A stretch of DNA of 36,570 bases, from positions 1-36,570 of the forward strand of contig DAOVGM010000012.1 of assembly GCA_030672365.1 (NCBI GenBank), given 5' to 3'. A program made the translations under genes and the position numbers. The notes beneath the pieces are model-generated. The model ran no database searches. It was given only the letters and a program-made list of their open reading frames with translations, and was not told the origin of the DNA. Each line of letters starts with the position of its first letter. Within the stretch, counting starts at the first letter, position 1. This DNA is from Methanomassiliicoccales archaeon. Its GTDB lineage: Archaea; Thermoplasmatota; Thermoplasmata; SG8-5; JAGLSY01. Of the stretch, positions 9,271 through 17,601 are shown piece by piece.

Positions 9271-9705
9271 ATGGGAAAATCCAAGAGAACTGCAAACCAG
9301 AGAGCGTTCTTGATCGGCCTTATCGGCGGTTTCCTGATGCTGATAGCCGGGATAACTGGCTTGTCCACGTGGGCCGCAATGGGCAATGCCGCCATAACGC
9401 TCACCGGCATCGAGGCCCTGAAGTACGTGTTCCTGATACTCATGATCCTGGGCTCGCTCGGCGGACTTCTGGTCATCTTCGGCTCCTGGCTTTTCGTCTC
9501 GAAGGCCAAGATGAAGAGAAAGAACAAAGTATCCTCAGGAAAGACCCTGATATCCATCGGGGCTGGCTTCGGTCTCATCGGCCTGATAATCCTGATCGTT
9601 GTCGGCCTTCTGGAAGACCAGCTCGTGCAGCTCATGACAGGCGTCAACCTGGGACTAATCGGCCTCATCCTGTCAATCATCGCCAGGAAGATAGCGAGAA
9701 AGTAA
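9271..9705 (+). CDS. Small multi-pass membrane protein, unknown function
   Basis: Four hydrophobic segments; ATG directly follows the tyrS stop. Confidence 0.6.
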   Translation: MGKSKRTANQRAFLIGLIGGFLMLIAGITGLSTWAAMGNAAITLTGIEALKYVFLILMILGSLGGLLVIFGSWLFVSKAKMKRKNKVSSGKTLISIGAGFGLIGLIILIVVGLLEDQLVQLMTGVNLGLIGLILSIIARKIARK

Positions 9706-9733
9706 TTATTCGATACAGGCTAGATATTCCAGT

Positions 9734-9876
9734 CGCTCCGAGCAGGGCATAGGGGGACGGGTATGCCCAGCGCAGGAGCGAAAGGGTGGGGGGCCAACCC
9801 ACCGGATGGGGCGGGCAGCAAAATAGATACTGGTCGGGACGGGAAACAACCCACCCGCAATATGGGGCGGGCCAAA
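9734..9876 (+). repeat. GC-rich structured element, copy B
   Basis: CGCTCC-GAGCA-GGGCATA-GGGGGACGGG-TATGCCC-AGCGCA-GGAGCG then GGGTGGGGGGCCAACCCACCGGATGGGGCGGG and a second ATGGGGCGGGCC module. Confidence 0.88.
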
Positions 9877-9895
9877 AGGGTTTTCGACCCTCCAT

Positions 9896-10273
9896 TTAGA
9901 GCAGAGCCAACTGCCCTGTCACCGCGTCCACCAGATTTTCCGGCGCCGGGCCTATTCCCAGGCAGGTCACCGTCCCCGGCGGCAATTCCGTGTGGCCGGC
10001 GTCGGTAATCAGCGAATGAGGTAATTTATTCACCTTGGCCAGATGCTGCAACTCCCTCAGTTCTTCAATGTCGTGTGCTTTGAGCACGACCTTCCGCTGG
10101 CCCTCGTCGTACCACTTCTTGAACCACTTCGGGTTCGACTTTTTGGAGGCGAAAGCGCAGTTCACCGAGGCGTGAGAAACCTGGGCAGCCAGCTTGCCCG
10201 GGCTGAGCTTCAGGTCTATGCGTACCGCGATGACCAGTTTGTTTTCCGTAAGCGGTTTTTTCATACTCTTCAT
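9896..10273 (-). CDS. pth2: Peptidyl-tRNA hydrolase Pth2
   Basis: KLVIAVRIDLKLSPGKLAAQVSHA, DAGHTELPPGTVTCLGIGPAP. Confidence 0.93.
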   Translation of the reverse strand: MKSMKKPLTENKLVIAVRIDLKLSPGKLAAQVSHASVNCAFASKKSNPKWFKKWYDEGQRKVVLKAHDIEELRELQHLAKVNKLPHSLITDAGHTELPPGTVTCLGIGPAPENLVDAVTGQLALL

Positions 10274-10292
10274 GCTCCTCGATTCTTCATCT

Positions 10293-10883
10293 TCAAACCA
10301 TCCTCTCGCTGTTCTCCATTTCCCAGATCTGGGCCTCGAGGTCTTTCAGCTTCTTCTGGAGGTCAAGCTGCTTTTTCCTGTAATAAGTTTGCATTTCTCC
10401 CGAATGCATCGCCTCCTTCTTCTCCATGTCCTCGATGGCATCCAGCAGCTGGAATTTCTCGTTTACCATGAGGCGGTGGTGGAACGCCTTTTTTCTATCT
10501 CTGATCTCCAGCCCGACAAGGCTTCTTGGGTCCGGCGGCGGGTTGCGGATGAGCACCGGATGCCACTTTCCGAGAATTGGAAAAGCGCCCCTGAGCCAAC
10601 CGATGAGGAAGAAGGAGAATGATATTGATAACAGGGTGAGGACGATGTAGCCAGTGGTGAAATATCCTATTCCCGTGTCGGGATTCGGGCCGAGGAAGTT
10701 CAGGGCGAAGCCGGTCAAAATCGTGATGACGATGCTGAGACCTATCGCGATGGAAATCCGATATAGGGTGTCGAATTCCCTGTCCAGCTCTCCCTTTCGC
10801 GGGAATAATGCCTGGACCAAAAAATATCCCGGAATGAAAAATATCAGGAAAAGGGCGGCTATCGCTCGAAGGATTCCCAGCAT
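10293..10883 (-). CDS. DUF1616-like membrane protein with C-terminal coiled coil
   Basis: FFIPGYFLVQALFPRKGELDREFDTLYRISIAIGLSIVITILTGFALNF; Lys/Glu-rich C-terminus. Confidence 0.65.
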   Translation of the reverse strand: MLGILRAIAALFLIFFIPGYFLVQALFPRKGELDREFDTLYRISIAIGLSIVITILTGFALNFLGPNPDTGIGYFTTGYIVLTLLSISFSFFLIGWLRGAFPILGKWHPVLIRNPPPDPRSLVGLEIRDRKKAFHHRLMVNEKFQLLDAIEDMEKKEAMHSGEMQTYYRKKQLDLQKKLKDLEAQIWEMENSERMV

Positions 10884-10974
10884 CGAAATTACCGGGGTGA
10901 AATGGTGCTGCGAGTTTTAAAGGTTTAGTAGTTTTATTATACAAGGTTTTCATTGTGGTCGCAAGCGTGATAGC

Positions 10975-12132
10975 ATGATAGACAGGAAGGACATCCGGGA
11001 GATAGCCAGCAACTATGATTTGGATAAGGTGAAGGTCGGGATGGTGGCTTCCCATTCCGCACTCGACGTGTGCGACGGCGCGATCGCCGAAGGGCTTCCC
11101 ACACTGGCCGTCTGCCAGAAAGGCCGCGAGAAGACCTACACCGAGTTCTTCAGGGCGCAGAGGGATGCGTCGGGCAAGGTAATCCGCGGAATGGTCGACG
11201 AGTTCTGGGTGTTCGACAAGTTCAACGAGCTCATGCTGACTGACAATCAGAAACGGCTGATTGATGAGAATGTCCTGTTTGTCCCGAATCGCTCCTTCAC
11301 CTCCTACACCAGCATCGACGCCATAGAGAACGATTTCAGGGTTCCGATGGTGGGCAGCCGCAACATGCTGAGAAGTGAGGAGAGAGGCGAGGTTCAGGAT
11401 TATTACTGGCTGTTGGAGAAAGCGGGCCTGCCGTTTCCGGAAAAACTGGAGAGCCCGAGGGACATCGACTCGCTGGTGATGGTGAAGTTGCCGCATAAAG
11501 TCAAGAAATTGGAGAGGGGATTTTTCACGGTAGCCAGTTATTCGGAATATCAGGAAAAATCATCTGAGTTGCTGAAGAACGACGTTATCACCGAGGAGGC
11601 TTTGGCCCAGGCCAGGATCGAGAGGTACGTCGTCGGGCCGGTCTTCAATCTGGATTTCTTTTATTCGCCAATCGAGACAGAGATGAACCCCATCGAGCTC
11701 ATCGGGATAGACTGGCGGTTCGAGACCTCGCTGGACGGTCACGTGCGATTGCCCAGCCCCCAGCAGATGACATTGGTCGGAGAGCAGCAGATGCCGGAGT
11801 ATACTGTCTGCGGCCACAACTCCGCGACGCTGCGAGAATCCCTGCTCGAAAAGGCCTTCGACCTGGCCGAGAAATTCGTGGCAGCCAGCAAGGAGCATTA
11901 CGCTCCCGGCATCATCGGGCCGTTCTGCCTCCAGACCTGTGTAGACAAGGACCTGAACTTCTACATCTACGACGTGGCTCCGAGGGTCGGCGGCGGGACG
12001 AACGTCCACATGGCAGTCGGGCATCCGTACGGCAATGCCCTGTGGCGCACCGAGATGAGCACCGGCAGACGTCTGGCTCTCGAAATAAGACGCGCAATCG
12101 AAATGGGCAAAATCGAGGAAATCGTTACTTGA
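10975..12132 (+). CDS. purP: FAICAR synthetase PurP (IMP biosynthesis)
   Basis: VASHSALDVCDGAIAEGLPTLAVCQKGREKTY, VPNRSFTSY, GSRNMLRSEER, PRVGGGTNVHMAVGHPY. Confidence 0.9.
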   Translation: MIDRKDIREIASNYDLDKVKVGMVASHSALDVCDGAIAEGLPTLAVCQKGREKTYTEFFRAQRDASGKVIRGMVDEFWVFDKFNELMLTDNQKRLIDENVLFVPNRSFTSYTSIDAIENDFRVPMVGSRNMLRSEERGEVQDYYWLLEKAGLPFPEKLESPRDIDSLVMVKLPHKVKKLERGFFTVASYSEYQEKSSELLKNDVITEEALAQARIERYVVGPVFNLDFFYSPIETEMNPIELIGIDWRFETSLDGHVRLPSPQQMTLVGEQQMPEYTVCGHNSATLRESLLEKAFDLAEKFVAASKEHYAPGIIGPFCLQTCVDKDLNFYIYDVAPRVGGGTNVHMAVGHPYGNALWRTEMSTGRRLALEIRRAIEMGKIEEIVT

Positions 12133-12151
12133 GCCAGCCGGACAGCCCAAC

Positions 12152-12267
12152 CCGCGTCGAGCAGGGTGCGGGGGGACGGGTGCACCCGGCGCAGACGCGG
12201 AAGGGTGGGGGGCCTGCCCACGGGATGGGGCGGGAATCGACCCACCAAAAATATGGGGTGGGCCAAA
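12152..12267 (+). repeat. GC-rich structured element, copy C
   Basis: CGCGTC-GAGCA-GGGTGCG-GGGGGACGGG-TGCACCC-GGCGCA-GACGCG then GGGTGGGGGGCCTGCCCACGGGATGGGGCGGG. Confidence 0.88.
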
Positions 12268-12281
12268 AAACAAATGACTGG

Positions 12282-13307
12282 CTACTTATGAGGCTCGATA
12301 ATTATCTTGAGGCTGTCCTTCGCCTCGACCATCAATTTGAAGCCCTTGGCAGTCTCGTCCAGCGACAGCTTGTGGGTGATAAGCTGGCGGATGTCCACTT
12401 CCTTCGTTTCGAGGAGTTGTATCGCCTCTTTGATGTCCTCCGGGGCGGCTGCATAACTGGTGGCCAGCGATATGCAGTTCTTCCAGAGTTCCCATATCTC
12501 CACCTCCGTAATCACATCCGGCTTGGTCGGCGCGAAGAAAAGAATGGTGCCGCCTTTTTCCACCGAGGCCAGCGCCTGCTTCATCGCAGACGGCGCGCCC
12601 GCACAAACAATAACCATGTCGGCCAGCTTCCCCTTGTTCCACGTCTTGACCTTCTTCGGAATGTCCTGGCTGGCGTGGAATGTGGCGAAAGCGCCGAGGT
12701 CTTTCGCCATTTTGAGACGGAAGTCCGAGACGTCGGTTGCGAACACCTTCTCCGCTCCTTTTGCACGAGCCAGCAGTAGATGGAGCATGCCGGAAATGCC
12801 GCTTCCGATGATTAGGATTGTCTTCCCTTTCGGGTCGCCAGCGGTCCGCTGTCCCCTGACCACGCAGCCGAGCGGCTCGATGAAGGTGCCGGCAGGGTAC
12901 GACATGTTGTCTGGCAGGATGAAAACCCCGTTCTTCATGTTGACTTCGGGGACTCTCACGTATTCTGCAAATCCGCCTGGGTCGAAATTGGTCGTCCTGA
13001 GCTGCTCGCAGACTGTGTGGTTTCCCTTTTGGCAGTGGTCACAGGTGTCGCACGGGACGTGATGTGATACGAATACGCGGTCGCGAACTTTAAAATCCTT
13101 GACATCCGCTCCCGCCTCGGTTATCTGGCCTGCTATCTCGTGGCCGAGTACCCGCGGAGCCGTTTTAACCCTGTACCATTCCATCAAGTCGCTGCCGCAG
13201 ATACCGCTGGCCTTGACCTTGACCAGTATTTCATTCGGCCCTATCTCCGGCTTAGTGAGCTCCTCGGTTCGGACATCGCTGTTGCTGTAATACATCGCAA
13301 CCTTCAT
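12282..13307 (-). CDS. Zinc-dependent alcohol/sorbitol/threonine dehydrogenase family protein
   Basis: GICGSDLMEW, LGHEIAGQI, CDTCDHCQKGNHTVCEQ, cofactor motif GSGISGM. Confidence 0.88.
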   Translation of the reverse strand: MKVAMYYSNSDVRTEELTKPEIGPNEILVKVKASGICGSDLMEWYRVKTAPRVLGHEIAGQITEAGADVKDFKVRDRVFVSHHVPCDTCDHCQKGNHTVCEQLRTTNFDPGGFAEYVRVPEVNMKNGVFILPDNMSYPAGTFIEPLGCVVRGQRTAGDPKGKTILIIGSGISGMLHLLLARAKGAEKVFATDVSDFRLKMAKDLGAFATFHASQDIPKKVKTWNKGKLADMVIVCAGAPSAMKQALASVEKGGTILFFAPTKPDVITEVEIWELWKNCISLATSYAAAPEDIKEAIQLLETKEVDIRQLITHKLSLDETAKGFKLMVEAKDSLKIIIEPHK

Positions 13308-13520
13308 AATTCCATGTACCCAAACCTGAGCTGATTAAAGGATTTTTCGATTGTTGTGCCAGTCAATTCATACAGCCTTGGCCAAAAAAATTATAAAAAA
13401 AATGAAATACCTGTCTAATTATGCATATTATTATAGGAAGTTTTATATACTCTTGTCAGAAAGGTTTTTATTAATTACTGCACTTACGTGGCGATTACCT
13501 CAACTTCAGGATAATTTCAC

Positions 13521-14279
13521 ATGAACACGGACGATTATAAGCGACTAGTTTCGCAACTGCAAAAGCCATCTGACATAAACAGACTGGCCAAAGAGAACGA
13601 GGACATGAAGGAGCTCTTTCTGATTCTCTACACCCACAGGGTCGTCCGCGACGCCACCAAACGTTACTACAGGGTTCAAAACAAGGCCGAAAGACTGCTC
13701 TGGCAATGGAAAAAGGGCACGCAACTTCTCCAGCTGGCCTACAGAGAGGACTTTCCCCCGGTTCTGCTTTCCCTCATTCTGGTCAAGGAGATGGGCTATT
13801 CAAGAAAGGATTACTGGAAGTTCGTCAGAGACCCGAAGAGCATTAAAGATTCAAGGCTGAAAAGAGAGATCCCTGAAGCTGCAAAAGCAGACATCATCTA
13901 TTCACCTGTCGGCATGGATATACAAACCGAGAGGGGCAGAAAGGGCGAAGAGAGGCTGGCCCAGTGGCTGGACAGGAATTACATCACCTATCGCAGAGAG
14001 GACGACCTTAAGGCCGAGTTCAGGAAAACGCCTGATTTTCTCCTCGAAAAGCCATTGTTCGTGGGCACGGAGGAATGCATCTGGATAGAGTCAAAGGCCA
14101 ACTTCGGGGACAGGGTCGAAATCCGGAAAAACATGAAGAAGCAGCTCATTCCCTACACCGAGATTTTCGGAAAGGGCATTGTAGTGTACTGGTTCGGACA
14201 CGTTGATGACTACGAGCCAGTCGAGGGAGTGACAGTCGTCGATGCACATTTTTTCCACAAGGACATAGCGGAGTTATGA
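13521..14279 (+). CDS. CDIN1/C15orf41-like TPD-motif protein (restriction-endonuclease-like fold)
   Basis: KTPDFLLEKPLFV (TPD motif) followed by CIWIESKANFGD (E-x-K); overall architecture resembles the archaeal homologues of human CDIN1. Confidence 0.75.
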   Translation: MNTDDYKRLVSQLQKPSDINRLAKENEDMKELFLILYTHRVVRDATKRYYRVQNKAERLLWQWKKGTQLLQLAYREDFPPVLLSLILVKEMGYSRKDYWKFVRDPKSIKDSRLKREIPEAAKADIIYSPVGMDIQTERGRKGEERLAQWLDRNYITYRREDDLKAEFRKTPDFLLEKPLFVGTEECIWIESKANFGDRVEIRKNMKKQLIPYTEIFGKGIVVYWFGHVDDYEPVEGVTVVDAHFFHKDIAEL

Positions 14280-14283
14280 AGGC

Positions 14284-14400
14284 GTAAACTACCAGCCCTT
14301 CAGTCTGGAAGTTTACATTCAAGCAGCCATATGCTCAAATGGTCAAAGCCAGATTTTTGCTTTGACCGTTTGAGTGCAATTGGTGGAGCATACGGCGGTC
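14284..14400 (+). repeat. Two-hairpin structured element, copy 1 (upstream of aspS)
   Basis: H1 GTAAACT-a-CCAG/CTGG-a-AGTTTAC; linker ATTCAAGCA; H2 GCCATATGCTC/GAGCATACGGC with inner GGTCAAAGC/GCTTTGACC. Confidence 0.85.
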
Positions 14401-14458
14401 TCAGCCCGCTCAAAAACGCAGATTTTATTAGAGCGTACTGGATGTCAGGTTGATTAGT

Positions 14459-15778
14459 ATGTCGTGCATCACTTTGAAGGACAGGGTGCTCAGCTCGGAT
14501 ATCGCCGTGGGCCATGACATCGTGGTTGCTGGCTGGGTCCAGGACACGCGAAATCTGGGAGGCATAGCTTTCCTCCAGGTCAGGGATAAAACCGGGGTAA
14601 CGCAAGTTACCGCCTTAAAAAAGAAGCTGGGTGACGACGTTTTCAAGGATATCACGAACATACCCAGAGAATCTGTGGTTGCCTTCAAGGGCGAGGTCAA
14701 GGCCAACGAGCAGGCGAAGTCCGGCTACGAGCTTTTGCCAGACTGTTTCGAGATACTCAGCGAGGCCATGACGCCGTTGCCTCTCGGCGTCATCGACAAG
14801 GTAGGGGCAGACCTGGACACGCGGCTGAACAACCGGTTCCTGGACCTGCGGAAGCCGGAGGTTTTTGACATATTCAAGGTGCGCGACGTCGTTCTTCAAG
14901 AGACCAGGCGATTTTTGATAGAGTACGGGTTCATCGAGGTCAGTACGCCCAAGATAGTGGCTGCGGGAGCGGAGGGCGGCTCGACGCTTTTCGAGCTCGA
15001 CTATTTCGGCAAGCCGGCATATCTGGCCCAGTCATCGCAACTGTACAAACAGGCGCTGATGTCCTCCGGTTTCGAGAGAATCTTCGAGATAGCGCCGGCG
15101 TTTCGGGCGGAGGAATCGGATACGGTGCGCCACATAGCCGAATTCGGCTCTCTAGACGTCGAGATGTCGTTTGTAGACACGTCTCACGAGGTCATGGACA
15201 TTTTGGAAGAAATGACCATCAATATTCTGGCCGCACTGGACAGGGAATACGGCGACCTTATCCGGACGCTGAACCCGGACTTCAGGGCTCCGGAGGGGGC
15301 TTTCCCGCGCTTGACCTATGCAGAGGTGAAAGAGATGCTGGCAGCTGAAGGTATCGACCTGAAAGGCGACCTCGACACCGAGGCGGAGAAAGGCCTCGGG
15401 AAGATCATGAAGGAGAAAGGCCACGACCTCTATTTCATCACCGATTTTCCGACCGAACTCAAGGTCGGCACGTTCTACGCGAGGCGTAACGACGACAACC
15501 CTGAACTCACCGGCTACTTCGATCTGGACTATTGCGGGCAGGAGATAGTGTCGGGGGGCATGCGCGAGCACAGGTACGACAAGTTGGTCAGCCAGCTCGA
15601 GGAGGCGGGCCTCAATCCAGACTCGTTCGACTTCTACCTCAAGGCGTTCAAATACGGAATGCCGCCGCACGGCGGCTTCGGCTTCGGGGTTGAGAGATTC
15701 CTGCAGATGATCCTGAACCTGGCTAACATCAGAGAGTGTGTTTTATTCCCGAGGGACATGCACCGCCTCGAACCCTGA
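14459..15778 (+). CDS. aspS: Aspartyl-tRNA synthetase (archaeal)
   Basis: Class II motifs FIEVSTPKIVAAGAEGG, AYLAQSSQLYKQ, RIFEIAPAFRAEESDT, FGFGVERFLQMIL; ATG at 14459 (TTG at 14450 possible). Confidence 0.93.
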   Translation: MSCITLKDRVLSSDIAVGHDIVVAGWVQDTRNLGGIAFLQVRDKTGVTQVTALKKKLGDDVFKDITNIPRESVVAFKGEVKANEQAKSGYELLPDCFEILSEAMTPLPLGVIDKVGADLDTRLNNRFLDLRKPEVFDIFKVRDVVLQETRRFLIEYGFIEVSTPKIVAAGAEGGSTLFELDYFGKPAYLAQSSQLYKQALMSSGFERIFEIAPAFRAEESDTVRHIAEFGSLDVEMSFVDTSHEVMDILEEMTINILAALDREYGDLIRTLNPDFRAPEGAFPRLTYAEVKEMLAAEGIDLKGDLDTEAEKGLGKIMKEKGHDLYFITDFPTELKVGTFYARRNDDNPELTGYFDLDYCGQEIVSGGMREHRYDKLVSQLEEAGLNPDSFDFYLKAFKYGMPPHGGFGFGVERFLQMILNLANIRECVLFPRDMHRLEP

Positions 15779-15891
15779 AACAATCAGCTTCCGCTGAATG
15801 TTTCATTCAAGCAGCCATATGCTCAACCTCTCGAATCCAGAGTTTTAGATTCGAGTTTCGATAAACTGTTAACGATGAGCATACGGCAGTC
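15777..15891 (+). repeat. Two-hairpin structured element, copy 2 (downstream of aspS)
   Basis: H1 GAAACA-a-TCAGC/GCTGA-a-TGTTTC; linker ATTCAAGCA; H2 GCCATATGCTC/GAGCATACGGC with inner CTCGAATC/GATTCGAG. Confidence 0.85.
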
Positions 15892-15950
15892 TTCGCTTGT
15901 CTCTTCGCCTGTCTTTTGAAAAAGTAGGGAGGGTATCAGCAATAACTCTG

Positions 15951-16042
15951 TGTGGCGGGGGGCAGGAAGGCGGGGCAGGAAGGCGGGTAAGGGTGGGTCC
16001 CTACAATGTACTAGCCTGGTGGGGGGCCGGAAGGCGGGTTAG
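15951..16042 (+). repeat. G-rich imperfect tandem repeat, likely degenerate tail of the GC-rich family
   Basis: GGCGGGGGGCAGGAA / GGCGGGGCAGGAA / GGCGGGTAAGGGTGGG ... GGTGGGGGGCCGGAAGGCGGG. Confidence 0.5.
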
Positions 16043-16278
16043 GAATCACTAATTGGACAAGTCTTCCTCGATAAAAGCCAGCCCCCAAGAAGCAGTCCGC
16101 TGGTGATAGATATAATTACAACGAATCTGCCGATGCTCCACATGTTGAAGATGCCCCAGCTCTCCTCGGCGAGGACGAAAAACGAGAGTACCGTTAATAG
16201 CAGGTAGCACACCAGCCCGATGAGCCCTAGGTAGAACGCGGACATGCCTATGCGATGCCAGTCGATTTTGATTTGCAT
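16039..16278 (-). CDS. Small two/three-TM membrane protein
   Basis: Hydrophobic 79-aa ORF, divergent from the ABC operon. Confidence 0.5.
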   Translation of the reverse strand: MQIKIDWHRIGMSAFYLGLIGLVCYLLLTVLSFFVLAEESWGIFNMWSIGRFVVIISITSGLLLGGWLLSRKTCPISDS

Positions 16279-16331
16279 GTTTCACACCGATGAAGAGAAT
16301 GTTCGAACAAGGACTTAAACCTTCCGCTCCG

Positions 16332-16507
16332 AGCCCTATTTCTTCTTTTTATGGACCTCGCTGCGCTGGCTCTAGGTAAATATTTCATGATTGAACTTCG
16401 TCAATCATAAGAAGGACGGCAGGCTGCGCCAGCCATCTAAGAAGGATCACAAGAAAAACTCGGGCAATCCTGCTCGCTCGGTCCCACAAAAAAAGAGAAA
16501 TGGGGCT
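16332..16507 (-). repeat. Long relative (subfamily 2) of the structured element, copy J
   Basis: Minus strand: GGACC-GA-GC-GAGCAGG ... CCAGCGCA-GC-GA-GGTCC, with an outer arm AGCCCYATTTCT../..AGAAATGGGGCT. Confidence 0.7.
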
Positions 16508-16527
16508 GGACACTTTTTTCCACTTTT

Positions 16528-16537
16528 TTTATATACT
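16528..16537 (+). promoter_or_regulatory. TATA box of the ABC operon
   Basis: TTTATATACT about 25 nt upstream of the ATG at 16558. Confidence 0.6.
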
Positions 16538-16557
16538 CGGGCTGGTATCAGATTGCC

Positions 16558-17601
16558 ATGGCCAAACCCATCATTCAGATTCGCGGCATGTCCAAAACCT
16601 TCAGTTCCAAAGAGCGAAAAGGCGGTGTTTTCAAGGGCAAGAGGAAGAAGGTCCGTGCCCTCATCGATGTCGACCTGGACATCATGGAAGGCGAGATTTT
16701 CGGCATCCTGGGACCGAATGGTGCCGGCAAGACAACCCTCATCAAGTGCCTGACCACACTTCTTCTTCCGACTGCTGGCAAGGCGAAAATTAATGGTTTT
16801 CACCTCGAAAAGGAGGACACCATGGTCAGGGCGTCGCTCGGCTGCATGTTGATGGGCGAGCGCGGGATGTATTGGAAACTGACCGGCCGCGAGAACCTGG
16901 ATTATTTCGGGGCCTTATATCACGTGCCGAAGAAGCTGCGGAAGGAGAAGATAAAAGAATTGGTCGAGCTTCTGAAACTGCACGACTTCATCGACAGGAC
17001 AGTTGAGACCTATTCCAGCGGGCAGAAGATGATACTGGCCTTCGCGAAGGCGCTGGTCAACGAGGCGCCGATAATCATCCTGGACGAGCCGACGGTGACG
17101 ATGGACGTCCACGTTGCGAAGGAACTGCGGGAGATCGTGAAAGGCCTGAACGCCAAGGGCCACACCATCGTTTACACGACCCACATCATGCAGGAGGCAG
17201 AGGAGTTGTGCGACAGGGTGGCTATCATCGACAAGGGCAAGATAATGACAATCGGCACGCCGGATGAACTTCGACAGACCATCGAACAAGAGAGCTCGGT
17301 GGCTATCGAGGGCATTATTCCTCAGAAGGCGATTGACGAGATGAAGGCGCTGGCCGGTGTGAGAGATGCCGTTGTGAAGTCCCAGAAGAACGGGCATATA
17401 ACTCTGTCTGTCATCTGCGAAAACTCGCGGAAGCTCCTGCCCGGCATCATCCAGACGATAACAGCCAACGACGGGCACATCGAGTACATCAGCCCGACGG
17501 ACGTGACACTCGAAGATGTATTTATCAAACTGACCGGCCGCTCACTGAGCGTCGATACCAGGGTAGTGGTGAAGGATGATGCAAAGGACGGGCCTAAGTG
17601 A
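16558..17601 (+). CDS. ABC transporter ATP-binding protein
   Basis: GPNGAGKTT, YSSGQKM signature, IIILDEPTVTMD, H-loop YTTHIMQEAEELCD. Confidence 0.93.
   Translation: MAKPIIQIRGMSKTFSSKERKGGVFKGKRKKVRALIDVDLDIMEGEIFGILGPNGAGKTTLIKCLTTLLLPTAGKAKINGFHLEKEDTMVRASLGCMLMGERGMYWKLTGRENLDYFGALYHVPKKLRKEKIKELVELLKLHDFIDRTVETYSSGQKMILAFAKALVNEAPIIILDEPTVTMDVHVAKELREIVKGLNAKGHTIVYTTHIMQEAEELCDRVAIIDKGKIMTIGTPDELRQTIEQESSVAIEGIIPQKAIDEMKALAGVRDAVVKSQKNGHITLSVICENSRKLLPGIIQTITANDGHIEYISPTDVTLEDVFIKLTGRSLSVDTRVVVKDDAKDGPK

Noticed and set aside
9763-10008. 81-aa plus-strand ORF through GC-rich element copy B
   Set aside because: Covers the repeat tail and the 3' end of pth2; composition reflects the repeat, not coding potential
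10495-11496. 333-aa minus-strand ORF
   Set aside because: Spans the divergent intergenic region and is antisense to PurP; low-complexity His/Arg-rich translation
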